From positions 5,456,001 to 5,520,000 of the forward strand of contig JAZARR010000214.1 of assembly GCA_037389465.1 (NCBI GenBank): a stretch of 64,000 nt of DNA, in the 5' to 3' direction. Origin of the DNA: Baylisascaris procyonis. Its lineage: Eukaryota; Nematoda; Chromadorea; Rhabditida; Ascarididae. The notes beneath the pieces are model-generated. The model was not told the DNA's origin. It saw only the letters and a list, made by a program, of their open reading frames with translations, and did not search any database. Below, piece by piece: positions 25,676 through 36,950 of the stretch. Made by a program: the position numbers and the translations under genes. The first letter of the stretch is position 1, and the number at the start of each line of letters is the position of its first letter.

Positions 25676-28600
25676 ATGCTCTACAAAGCAGTTATATTCG
25701 ATATGGGCGGTGTATTGATGTCATATGTGAAGATGCCTTATATCGTAAAATTTTACGAGTTGGGTTAGTTGTAAGTCTACTCTTCATTTCCCACTTCAAT
25801 TTCTAATCGCTATGAATTAAATAACTTGTGAAAGTACTTGATAATCGTCATACTTGAAGATGCCTGATAATCGCCCTATCCGAAAGTAACTAACAATTGA
25901 GATATCTGAAGATAACTGATAATCACTATACTTGTTATTAAAATTTCTGCAATATGATTACATTACAAATAATAATTGAATGATGTTATTTGAAATTGTT
26001 ATTTATACGACAAATGTAGATTGGAAATATTTGTTATAAGTGGAAAAGGAACTCGAATTCAAGTGTGAAATTTATGCAATTCAAGCAATGAGATTCTCGA
26101 AGACTCATATTCTACCCTAAATATGTAATTCTGCGCTAAAGATGCAACTATTGAAAAAAAAAAATGAAGGTAACTAGGAGGAAAAGACTGAAGCTTCTCT
26201 TACATTCATTATTTTTTATTCAAATTTCTTCCCGTATCGATTATTCAACAAAAAATTTGCATATTGCAGTTGCATTTATTTAATATGGTAGAGAGCATTT
26301 GCAATAACCATTGGAATCACTATCAACATCGTCTATTATCTATCTTTTAGTGATGAGATTATCTTAAGTCTGAAATCTCTTTCTCTCATAATTTGCGTCC
26401 TTAAAATTTCTTTTGCATCCAGTCTATTCTAAATCAATCATATTTTCATATCTATTTCTTTAGTCATTATCGTTTATGAGAAATCTGAAAAAAAAGGAGT
26501 CCTTAACGTTTTGGTTGCCTACAACAAATATAATTTTTGCATAAAAATAACAAATAAATATTAAATATACATAATATTTACCCCCTGTTAATTCACCAAT
26601 AACCATCTCCATTGCAGCAAGCTATGCTGTGAATAAATTCGAATGCTTGAATAGAAGTAATAATTGAAAGAACACAAACGGTCATAAATTGGTAAAATTT
26701 TGTAGTAAACGATAATGTCAGTAACCTTTACTGTTATAAAATCTTTGTTTAATAGTTAAATTGTCTATTTTTATATGCCTTCCACTTGCATTTTACTAAT
26801 TCCTGTTAGAAAATACTAGTAGAAATCATCTCTCTCTCCTTTTTTTATTTGCTGAAGTCCATTTTGTTTAGCGAAAAACGATGCGATCATCTATAAGGCA
26901 TGGATTGACCTCGAAAAAGGTATAACCACCGTGAAAGACAACAACGACATTTTTGCGTCACTGTTGAATAATGATGTACGTCAAAGTTTGTAATTTTTTA
27001 TGAACTTTTCATGCGATCTAATTTTTCACTAATTTTTATTTTAACTACATTTTTCATTCGTTCAATTTTTCCATCAGTTTTTTTTTCATCTCTATTTCTG
27101 GCCTATAGAAATTTTTTTAAATTCATTTTTCAAATGCAATTTTTCGCTCTTTATATATTTATAACTCTTTTTTTTGAATTTTGATGGCAACAGCGCTAAA
27201 GCGCTGAAGTATAATTTCTATCCCTACATAAAGATTGTGATTATCTAAAAAAATTTTGACTTCGAAGGATGGTCATTATTCAAGCTTGTTGAAATTATTT
27301 TCAAATGTAGAATGCTTTTCGATCCTTTTTTTTTTTTTACTTTTTATTTCAGCTTTTCACGTATTTTCATATTTAATTCAGTCATTCTTCAGCAGTTATT
27401 TTAGCAGTATTTATTTTGAAGGGTTTATTTTTCACATTGTCTTCTTATTATTGCTTAAATTTTATTTAAAATTGTTTAATCTATTATGTTCTCACGTATG
27501 GAATGCCTGATAAAAATTATCGATTTATTCTGTGATTGATAGTGATAAATTATCACTGAGTAAATTATAAATAATAAATAAATAAAACCAATAAATTATC
27601 ACTAAATCACCGTTTTGATTTTTTTCAAGTCATAGTTAAAATCATTTCAGCCTGAATTGAAAGAACAGGTGCAAAAGGGAATGACCTCTCCCTATGTTTT
27701 ATCAATATTCGACAATATGGTTGAAGTAAGTTCTGCAGGCCTATCAAAGAATGAAACAAAATTTCCATAGCCATTTGAATAATCTCATAAGAAATTTGCA
27801 TATTCATTTAGTTAGTCTCATAAGAAATTTGCATAATCACTTGGATAGCCTCAGAAGAAATTGAATGTTATGAGAATGGCAAATCAGAAATTAGAAATTA
27901 TTGCTTAAAATTATTAACAAATAAATATAAATATAAATATATTCTTCCAACTAGCCCTATGACATTTCTTTTCTCCACAGAAGATTGCAGAAAAACAGTT
28001 GAGGAAATTTTACTTCAATGATTTACCTAACCAGCACTAAGAAGTACAGCTTTATATATTCTTGAGAAATTATCAATGTTATCAGCGGCTTATCACCAAT
28101 GATTTGGTTGAATTTCACTGCCTTAGGAATGATTTTTAACGTTTTAACTTATAACATCATCTCTTCTTGTCAAAGTTTAATCGAAATAATCCTGGATAAA
28201 TGAGTCTTCTTTTGCTGAGTTCCTCATTCGAATTTAAAGGATCCGAATTTCGCAGTGGCAGTGCCAAATATCCGGAAAGCTGGCTTTCGAACTGCTATCC
28301 TCACAAACAATGCATTTCGAGATGAACAAAGAAAACGATCGGTGAGATTGGAAAAAGCTATCGAGATTCACGATGCGGTCATCGAATCCTGTCGAGAGGG
28401 TATTCGCAAACCCGAAAAAGAAATCTACTTGGTATATTGCATTTTATCGCCGCCATATAAATTGCATCCGCGTCTACAGATTTACTGGTGGGCGGTACAG
28501 CTGAATTGTTAAGCTAATGGACTGATGTCAAATTAAGCCTAAGCATGAAAGAAGATTGATGGCCAAAAAAGGCAATGGTCAAACCGATTCGGCTGAACTA

Positions 28601-30079
28601 ATTTTTATAGATTGTCGATTGGTTCAATGACATATTTGAAGATCAAATTATATTAGTGAAATGGTGCTCTTTGCAGCTAGCAGCGTCAAGATTGAACGTT
28701 GAACCAAGAGAGTGCGTATTTTTGGATGATTTGCAAGAAAATTGCGATGGAGCTAGAGCTGTAGGAATGACTGCAATTCAGGTTCGTTCACTTATTTTTA
28801 CTTAGCGGCACCTGGAAAGTCTTAGGCATATTTTCCAAACTCAAAGTTACGGAAAATTTTCCTTTTTATTTAAATTTGTTTCAAAGGATTGTTTCGTACA
28901 AGTGTTTATTTTATTCATTCCTTAAATATTCCAGGTTTTCGGGTCAAATTTTATGTCTTATATATATCTCTGATTTCCAGAAGCTAATTAATATTTTCAA
29001 GCAAACAACAATTTTAATTCGTCAATTCAAAATCTTTGCTACTCAACTTCTCAAGAGAAGAAATCAAATGATTATAGTTCTATTCGATTCTCAAAGAGCA
29101 GTTCTCTTAAGTGGGAAATGCACCATATATATCGTTGATCGAAGTTGCGAATAATCAACAATTAAGGCATTATACTTTGACGGCATTTTACAATCACTTA
29201 TTTTTATTATGCATGGAAGCAATTACTTCTTCCTGGACTTCATACTATAACTCCATAGAAAATGGCCATTTTTGGCTAATTATTGAGAAAACTTTTGCGC
29301 AGACATTCTTTATGGATTATTGGCTATAAATAACGCATTTCAATCATAGCACCACATAAGGTTTAAAGTCGAATTTTCTTCTCGGATTAAATTCTCTCAT
29401 TTTCCATGCTGGAAACGGAATTTATTTTTTCGGGACAAAAATGTTTGTAGTAATCATTATGAACGTAAGCATAACGACCCTATTCATTAACTGAATTTTT
29501 ATCATTATCCCGACAAGGACAAGATTTTGCCAACATCCAACATCGCTGACTCACGAAAAAAATTGACTTCAAGAGGAGCCTTTTATGCTTCACATTTTTT
29601 TTTTTTTTTTTTTTTGAATAATGCATCGCTTTCTTCGATTCATTTCCCATATAGAGATGCTTATTTATAAATTCTATAATATCTTTACATGATAAAGATC
29701 GCACACAGGTTGTCTTATAAATCAAGTTTGCTAATATTCGCTTAACTGCGTTATATCTTTGTAAATTTCACCTGAATAATGTTGAAATAAAATGAGCGCT
29801 AATGAAACCGTTTAAGCATTTTGTAATTCGCAAGAAAAATTTAATTAACGCTTTAAAGAAGATCATATTTGATATAGTGTATAAGAAATGCGCATGCAAT
29901 AAAGGAAATTCATGTTTCTAGAATTTTTCGCTTAATCCACTTTTATTCGAAATTCTTGAATAATATTTCGATATATCATGTTGAATAATTTTTGAATATT
30001 TTATTTTAAGGAATATGGTAATGATTCGCTAAGCGCAATAAGAGAATTGGAGAAATTACTTGGACATAATTTCCTATGA
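25676..30079 (+). CDS. HAD-superfamily phosphatase-like protein (ACAD10/EPHX2 N-domain type)
   Basis: Six phase-consistent exons: 25676-25763, 26872-26975, 27651-27725, 28240-28431, 28677-28781, 30011-30079, giving 210 residues. HAD motif I is AVIFDMGGVL with the nucleophile Asp9. Motif II is TAILTNN with Thr111. Motif III is Lys146 in GIRKPEKEIY. Motif IV is FLDDLQENCDGAR with Asp170 and Asp171. This order and the GIxKPxxxIY and FLDDxxxNxxGA signatures place it in the subfamily containing the N-terminal domain of ACAD10 and of soluble epoxide hydrolase. Members act on small phosphorylated metabolites; the substrate here is unknown. The usual second motif-I Asp (DxD) is Gly here (DMG), as also in ACAD10, so ordinary phosphatase chemistry may be weakened. 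No acyl-CoA dehydrogenase or hydrolase domain follows, so it is a stand-alone domain. The stretch after motif I is shorter than in vertebrate homologues. The first donor (GTTAGT) is required by phase. Confidence 0.85.
27538..27553. repeat. 15-nt palindrome GTGATAAATTATCAC
   Basis: Arms GTGATAA and TTATCAC flank a single A, inside an intron of the HAD gene. A partial copy (ATAAATTATCAC) follows about 50 nt downstream. It could form a small hairpin; function unknown. Confidence 0.5.
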
Positions 30080-30610
30080 ATTGCCGATGGATTTGCAATA
30101 TCGCTTATGATTTGCCCAATTTGAGCATATCGTTCGATCAAATATTGTGTCAGAGAAGAAGACGACGATGAGCTTCCACTCTTTGATCTTTGAGATCATC
30201 GAATCGATTGATCTGTGTATGCTTATTGAATTCTATCTAGAGTTGTTTTCTTCATAAATCGATGACTATCCACCCGTTTATCATTCAAAATCGTATTGAT
30301 ATTCATTTATTAGGAAAGGTATAACATTCCCTTACGGGTTGAAAATATAATAGTTGTTGAGTATTTTTGTACGTAAAAATTTTGTGAGGTTTTGTTTATT
30401 TTTGTTTACTCATTGTTGATTTCTTTTATAATAAAGATATTTGAAAACAAATCTTATTCGAAGACGAAAAAAGTGAAAACAATAAAAAAGCATAATACGA
30501 AAGGGGAATGTGAGACGAAACGACAGCGTTTCCGAGTTTAATCCCGTCAAGGCAATCGGTTGCCTAGGCGCCTGAAAACAACAGCAAAGTTCACATGCGC
30601 AAACAGCGCA
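30080..30610. other. 3' flank of the HAD gene
   Basis: AT-rich 3' UTR or intergenic DNA. An AATAAA lies near 30430, about 350 nt after the stop, and is a possible poly(A) signal. Nothing else is supported. Confidence 0.4.
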
Positions 30611-31146
30611 CTTCAGTGTGGCTGTGTGGCGTAACGGGTGAAGCGTCCGGCTTGCACTCAGGACATCGCGGGTTCGGGTCCCTGCCTTAGCCGGGAGTTT
30701 TGTAAGGTTTGTCGCATTCTGAGCTCGATTTGAAATTAATCCTCCTATGCCCTCCGCCCTTGCTTCGCCAGTAAGGCTCATCAGGGGTGAGTTGTATTGA
30801 ATTAAAATGAATCTATCAAGTAGTACCCAGGTTCGAGTCCCTGCCTTGGCCGGGAGTTTTGTAAGGTTTGTCGCATTCTGAGCTCGATTTGAAATTAATC
30901 CTCCTAGGCCCTCCGCCCTTGCTTCGCCAGTAAGGCTCATCAAGGGTGAGTTGTATTGAATTAAAATGAATCTATCAAGTAGTACCCAGGTTCGAGTCCC
31001 TGCCTTGGCCGGGAGTTTTGTAAGATTTGTCGCATTCTGAGCTCGATTTGAAATTAATCCTCCTATGCCCTCCGCCCTTGCTTCGCCAGTAAGGCTCATC
31101 AAGGCTGTTGTATTGAATTAAAGTGAATCTATCAAATAGTACCCAG
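30611..31146 (+). mobile_element. tRNA-derived SINE-like element with 159-bp tandem array
   Basis: The head (about 30620-30695) is tRNA-like. GGCT and AGCC ends can pair as an acceptor stem, TGGCGTAACGGG at about 30626 resembles a pol III A box, and GGTTCGGGTCC at 30671 a B box. The body then repeats: B-box-containing starts occur at about 30671, 30830, 30989 and 31146, giving periods of 159, 159 and 157 bp. Units are nearly identical, differing at a few sites, and each restarts with GGTTCGAGTCC followed by CCTGCC. The body includes TTTGTCGCATTCTGAGC and ends near TATCAAGTAGTACCCA. A long minus-strand open frame across it is a by-product of the in-frame repeat length (159 = 3 x 53). It is a degraded retroposon, not a working tRNA, because the anticodon stem is imperfect. 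Confidence 0.7.
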
Positions 31147-31345
31147 GTTCGACCTCTGCCGGGTACAGGGGGTTTCACCCCCGTCCCTTCTGCACCACAA
31201 ATAAAGGCGGGGGAGAGGCTCTGCCCTATCCCCTACGTAACATAACAAACGGGCAGAGGAACCGCACCCAAGTCCCCCCCCACCCCCGCAATCCCAACCG
31301 CTCGCTTTAACCACTGAGCCAGTTCTACCACGCAATCCCCGTCAT
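31147..31345 (-). mobile_element. Second tRNA-derived SINE-like element, opposite orientation
   Basis: On the minus strand, reading leftward from about 31340, the head contains TGGCTCAGTGGTTAAAGCG (31303-31321), a close match to a tRNA D-arm/A box. A weaker B-box-like GGTTCCTCTGCC lies about 50 nt further on (near 31253-31264). The body is GC-rich with a C-run and ends against the 159-bp array of the neighbouring element, so the two tails converge near 31146. It is unrelated in sequence to the first element apart from the promoter-like head. Confidence 0.55.
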
Positions 31346-32573
31346 TTTCACCCGTCTTTGTAGTTCATAATGAAATGTCATATTTCATAATGAAATGGTC
31401 GCAACCCCCTAGGCTGCTACCTTACACATATATACGCGAGCGGATGTGTGCAATGGGTTCATCTCGAAGAGTACTCTCCCTAGACACCAAACTTGTGGGG
31501 AAAGGCCACAAATGTGAGAAATTGTGAGGGTGGGTATTTCCCCTCGAAATTTTGAGCACACTTTTCACCACCATACACCACACCGAAGAGTGGTCACGTG
31601 ACTCAAAATATGAAGATTTTATCTTATATATTTATTATTTAATGACAGTTTATGGAACTAATCGATCATTTCAGCAAAACAAAAAAGCACATATTGTGTC
31701 GCACCATTTGGCGCGCTTTCTCAGTTCTTTTTTTCGATGAACACGCAATTGTGCTCTGCACAAGTTGATCAAATCCAAGTTACGATCAATGAATCTAAGT
31801 CGTATTACACGTTATGCAATAATTCCGACGATTGTTCGAGAATGAGGCTTCTTTGATACACTTGGACGGTAGCTGAACGCATGTGCGCATTCCAAACAAC
31901 TGTAACGTTGCATCATTGCGGTGAATGGCATTTCTTTAAAAATCGATCGCCATACGCAGCAAAAAATAACGAACTGAAAGGCACCCTTGTTTGTTTGTAA
32001 CGACCCCTTTCAGACACTCTATCAACCTGTTCCTATCAGCCGGCTGCTGCACATTTACCTTCCTGCTCTTCTCGTTTTTTTTTTTCCGCATGTCATTCGT
32101 TAGCTGAACTAATAACCCTCAGTGAACTTGCATACACAATAGAGGGATTTGTTTATGTGATTTTAGATTTACATACTTTATTTTCCGCCTTGTTTTCTTG
32201 CTATTCGCTTAACAGATCCTGCAATTTCTGTTGGAAATAGCAATGTTGATCACATAGTTGATCACATCACATAGTTGATGAATCGATGGAATTCGATAAT
32301 GAATCACTACGAATAGTTGACAGCGTTAACATTTTGCAGTGTAATAGCAAGTTGGCGTTTGTTTAACACTTATCACTTTACTTTGCTTCACTTTACTTTA
32401 ACCAATAAAGCATTCATTACGAATAGTTATCTCTTTATATCACTTCCGTTTCTGTTTAAGTTTTTAACGTTTATTTAAAAACGATTTTTACTGAATTAGA
32501 AAAAGAGATGTTGGTATCACCATAAATAGGATTTTTCTATTCGCTTTATGATATTCTTAAGAGTATTCTACAG
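31346..32573. other. Intergenic, between SINEs and the Cys-rich membrane protein gene
   Basis: About 1.2 kb. The segment 31635-31745 resembles 24680-24790 and may belong to a dispersed repeat. An upstream exon with a signal peptide for the next gene may lie here, but I found none with matching phase. Confidence 0.4.
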
Positions 32574-35500
32574 GTTCAACACAAATCGTTTCATTACGTC
32601 TGATCGTTGAAATAAGTGAATGTTTGAATGCGATGGGCAATACGATTCACGGAGATCATCTAGTTTGCTACGATACAATCGAAAGTTGTAAGATATTTTT
32701 TCTACTTTTATAAAAAACTTTAATTTGCCAAAAAAGTTGTTCTTATCCTAGTTATTTTTGTAGAAATTTATGCGTAATCTATGAAACATATATGTACGAT
32801 CATATTCTCCCGCTTTTTCACCTTCAAATCTGTGGAAAATTTTTCTACCACTGTTTATTGTCGGAATTAATAATCGCCAAGCTGCCAGAGATTTTATTGG
32901 TCTTACATTGTGAAATTAAAATTTGAGCTGTAAGATTACTAGATCTTGCTTCACTGACGCCAGTAGTGATATGCTTTGAGAGTCTCTCATTTTGTCTCAG
33001 GTTAACTTTTGGGAAATTTTGTACTTTTGGACAACTTGTCCCGAAACTTTCTCAGTTTTTTAGTTTTTCTTTTTTGAATGGTTTATTTCTTTTTATGCAG
33101 TTTTATAAAATTTGCCTTCCTTCCAAAAGCGAATTATAGCAACATCATATCCCTACGGATGCAAAATTGTTTGTCGGTTCGTCTACTTATCCATCTCAAC
33201 ATGGGAACCATTAAGTTTTTTTTGCAAATAATTCTTCTAGAAAATTGCAAGTAATCCTTCCTTCTTTGGAGAGATGAGGTGGAAGGGGTGGGGATATGCG
33301 TTTGTATTTGCAGCGGAAAACTGAAATCGTGAAAATTCGAGCGCTCGAAGCGATGAGACAAAAAATAGAATTTAGAAAAAAATATAATTGATATAGGATT
33401 CATCAAAGAGGTTCATTACATAAGCACATACGGTATGAAGTATATCATAAGGATAGTAACAAACCTGCAGGCATATTGCTGTACTTATGTATTTTGAATT
33501 TTTTAAATCTCCAATCCTTTTCCATTCTCATCGGTATATATATGGGGGTTTTTAATATCTATTCGATAAATGATTCGTTTAATTACTGACCAATTATGAG
33601 CCGCCTAAATGGCTGCAAATAAAATATATGAGGCAATCACCCGCATCGAATGAGAAAATGAACAAAAAAAAAAGAACAAATATGCACTGTAATTTGCACG
33701 TATTAGAATCACGAACGCATCATTCATTAAAGGCTAAAAATGCGTTAACAAATTTGATCAAGTATAACTTGTTTCACGTTCAAAAATGCTCAACCGTTTC
33801 GTAAATCAGTCTTGTCGCCTGGATGTGTTTAAATTCAATGATGACGTCATAAAAAATGATTTTCTTGAAAAAAATCAATGCTTTTTTTTATCGAATATTT
33901 CGATAACATGTAGGAATTTGTGGAATTTATGACACTCATTGCGAATATTCAACACATCAATTATTGAAGAAAACTATAAGTTATCGGCAAAACTTTCCTT
34001 TTCCCGACTTTTTCCTCTCCGGCTTTTACGAGATCCCTTTCCCCCCCCTCCCAACCTAAAATTCTCACCTCCATCATACTAGCTGAAATACACAACATAG
34101 CGCTAAAAGGAATTTGAAGAAGAATTATGTTGTTGTTTTTTTTTGAACGAGAAAAATGACAATAACAAAGCAAATTGCAGGTAAATCTCATTGTGACGGT
34201 TCGGAATGCTTCTACGTGAGCAATTGTAACAACAGCAATAGCAATAAATATGTCTGCCTACCAATAGATCCACATTTTCTTATGTGAGTAAATTTCATTT
34301 TTAAATGGACTCTTTTTTTTAAATTTGCTTTTATAAGTTCATTTTTACAAAAGCTATAGACGCATTTACGTATGCGTACATGCGTATATGCCTTCAGGCT
34401 TAGTAATTTCACTCTCGAGAATCGTTGAGAAATTATATTCGAGAAGACTTAACTGTAAGCATGAAGTAATCGTTCATGCATATTTTTAATTCAAAAGGAT
34501 TTTTTTTGCACTTAAATGTGCCGGAATATTTGTATTTGTATTCAGATAATTTGATTCTACTTAATTGATAAAACATACGAAAAAAACGAGTTTTTTTATA
34601 AGATTTGCACGAATGGTCGATTCGTAGATTTAATTTGGAATTAAATTTCGTAAACGTTTAATTATTTCTTGAGAAATTCTAAAATCGATTGATCACTGCA
34701 TATTGCGTCATCTTGTCCCTCTCTATCCCACTGTCTATGAAATACCAGTTGAATGTTTTTCTGAATTTTCGATCAATGTGCGATCAAATCACCAAATCGA
34801 AGATTTAAAAATTTTACTTCAAGTGGAATTTTTTTTTATGTCTAAAGGGAATCAACCTTTCTGAACGCTTTGAATTAACCTCAGCTTCTATGATCTAAAT
34901 TCGAGAGAAATTAGCTGTAGAAAGCCATGTTTCTTGCCAACTTTTGTAAATTTCTGCAAAACCATATTGTAATAACATCACGTCTGAGTCTATTGACGTT
35001 TTTATTTGTTCGTCAATAAATCGTAAAAATTATGCGTACAAATTTTACTAACAGTTAAATGTGTCATAAAATTTACTTATCACTTGTCTCTACAATCCTT
35101 TGTTTTTTTTCGGCTTATGTTTCTAACAGTTGAAATGCCTCAATAATCTTCGTTGTTCAGTTGAATTTCGTTAAACTGAAATTTTCGGCTAATGTTTCTC
35201 ATATCCAGATCGATTCGAAGTTTTCTATTTGGGTCGAAAATATTTTAGTGAAAAAAAGAGACATTTAAAATTTACCGTCTCATTTTTATATATAATAGGT
35301 TTGTAGATGTGAAGATTTTTGCAATAGTTTCAATAAAGATTAATAAAAATTCCGTCGTTATAGGTGGCTAATTTTCGGCTCGTTCCTCATTGTGCTTTTA
35401 TGCTGTTCATCATTAGTTGCATGCTATGTATGTCAATTGCTAAAGATCAGCTTACGTCGTCCCATACATACGGATTCGGAAATCGTCTTCCAGAATGCTG

Positions 35501-35589
35501 GCCCGATTCGCACTTTTCCCTATCCTCATGCTCAACGTGCCTATTATGCTGATTCCACTGCCTATGATTGTCGATATAAACATTACTAA
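32574..35589 (+). CDS. Unrecognised small Cys-rich single-pass membrane protein
   Basis: Three exons join in phase: 32574-32687, 34181-34283, 35364-35589 (stop TAA). Exon 1 is open from its acceptor and contains an ATG at 32633. If translation starts upstream, an earlier exon (probably with a signal peptide) is missing from this model. The first two exons encode a short ectodomain with at least six closely spaced Cys (LVCYDTIESCKSHCDGSEC, then VSNCN and VCLP). The third opens with a strong membrane segment (WLIFGSFLIVLLCC and on for about 25 residues), then a basic cytoplasmic tail of about 48 residues rich in Tyr (YPHAQRAYYADSTAYDCRY). The pattern suggests a type I surface protein. I do not recognise the Cys pattern as EGF, Ly6, TIL or another named fold. 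A poly(A) signal about 50 nt downstream supports the 3' end. The matching phases and acceptors make the gene likely; its function is unknown. Confidence 0.6.
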
Positions 35590-35639
35590 TACAGATTTTT
35601 GTATCATTATCTTTCTATTTATAAATTTTATTGTTCAAC

Positions 35640-35645
35640 AATAAA
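35640..35645 (+). promoter_or_regulatory. AATAAA polyadenylation signal
   Basis: AATAAA lies about 50 nt after the stop codon of the Cys-rich membrane protein gene, in the usual position for a poly(A) signal. Confidence 0.6.
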
Positions 35646-36950
35646 AGCTTATAATCGAATGCATATTTAAATACTCTTTATTGTACTAATGCATGGCATA
35701 TTACGGGCAATTACATGAAAAAAATGAAAGGTCACCATCAAATGCACTGTGAATTCGAGCAGACGATGAAAAAAAACCCATATAGTTAAGTAGCGAAGTG
35801 AGTGATCTGCATCATTGATTTGAGAGCATATCTAGGATCACATGCAGCTGATAAGGAAATTACAACAAAATTGAAACAAAGAAATAAAATCTCCACAAAA
35901 TTGCAACAAACTTGAAGCATCGTTTGAGTATATCAACATGAAAAGTCCGTTCAAAGTGATATTCAATGAGGTTGTTGAAATTTTCTTGAAACGGCCGTTG
36001 AATAGCTGGAAAAGAATGCAGAATTCTAACGATTATATTCGTATGGCAATGAAATGAGTGACTAGTCGGGCAAAAGAAAAAATACAAGTAAGTAGCGCTG
36101 TGTACTTCCCAGAAAAATTCAAGAAACTATGCCGTGGGCTGTGTTATCTATCAAATTCATTTAAATTTCTGCTAAAACGAAGGCGGAAATCCTTAATTTT
36201 AAGGCGATTTACTTCGATAGTTAATTTTTTGACTTTACTTAAAAATGCATAATTGAATTGATGGATAAATTTGCATCCTAATAGAACGAAACATTCAGTT
36301 TTTCTAAAATGTTTTAAGCTAGTATTTCGCAATTTTGAGAGCGACGGGTGGTTGTTGCTTTTACGGTGAGTGGAATTTTTAGTTCTATCGATTTGTTAGT
36401 TTAAAAGAATTTATCGACTATTGGCAGAGAGAAGGTAGGAATCTCAGTAAACCAAAAAAACGGGAATGTGCGCCGACTAGAATAGCACGATATGTGCTTT
36501 CTGCAGCGTCGTCGATTAAATCAAGTCCTTGAGCTATTATTCAAGAAGAGGGACATGATGGCTCATGTGCTTTCACCTGGACTATCTACCGTCAAGTTAC
36601 AAAAGCCTCCAGTAAATTTGAGGCAACTTTTAATTCCATTAACCCTAGATGGAGGGTAACTATTAGAAAAGGAGTTGGCTTCAATAGATCTTCTCTTATT
36701 CATTCGTTACTTACACTTTCCCAGTTTTTCATAGCCGTAATGTTTGCCTATCAGGAAGTTAAATTACCCGAGTGGTATGCATGTCCCACATGAAGCAGCG
36801 ATCAAAAAAAAAAAACATACGAAAGGTGTTGATGAAGTTGATAAGTTTTGAATCCCTATTTTCTTCTGTGGGATAGCACAATTCATGAGAAATTAGGCTT
36901 GCAAAAATTTACTTATTTTCATACTTAGCTTTATGAGGAAATATTTTCAG
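35646..36950. other. Intergenic or 5' region of the SH2-like gene
   Basis: About 1.3 kb. A continuous open frame without an early ATG runs from about 36533 to 36793 on the plus strand, but I cannot connect it by splice phase to the next gene. It may be chance or an old insert. No other feature is supported. Confidence 0.4.

Noticed and set aside
30620..30695. Functional tRNA gene (Ala-like anticodon TGC)
   Set aside because: The acceptor and anticodon stems contain mismatches and the T-arm is imperfect. The B box is repeated downstream with no tRNA around it. A SINE head explains it better.
30410..31102. 230-codon minus-strand open frame with three internal repeats
   Set aside because: It is created by the 159-bp SINE array, whose length is a multiple of three. 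The translation is repetitive and crosses the tRNA-like promoter.
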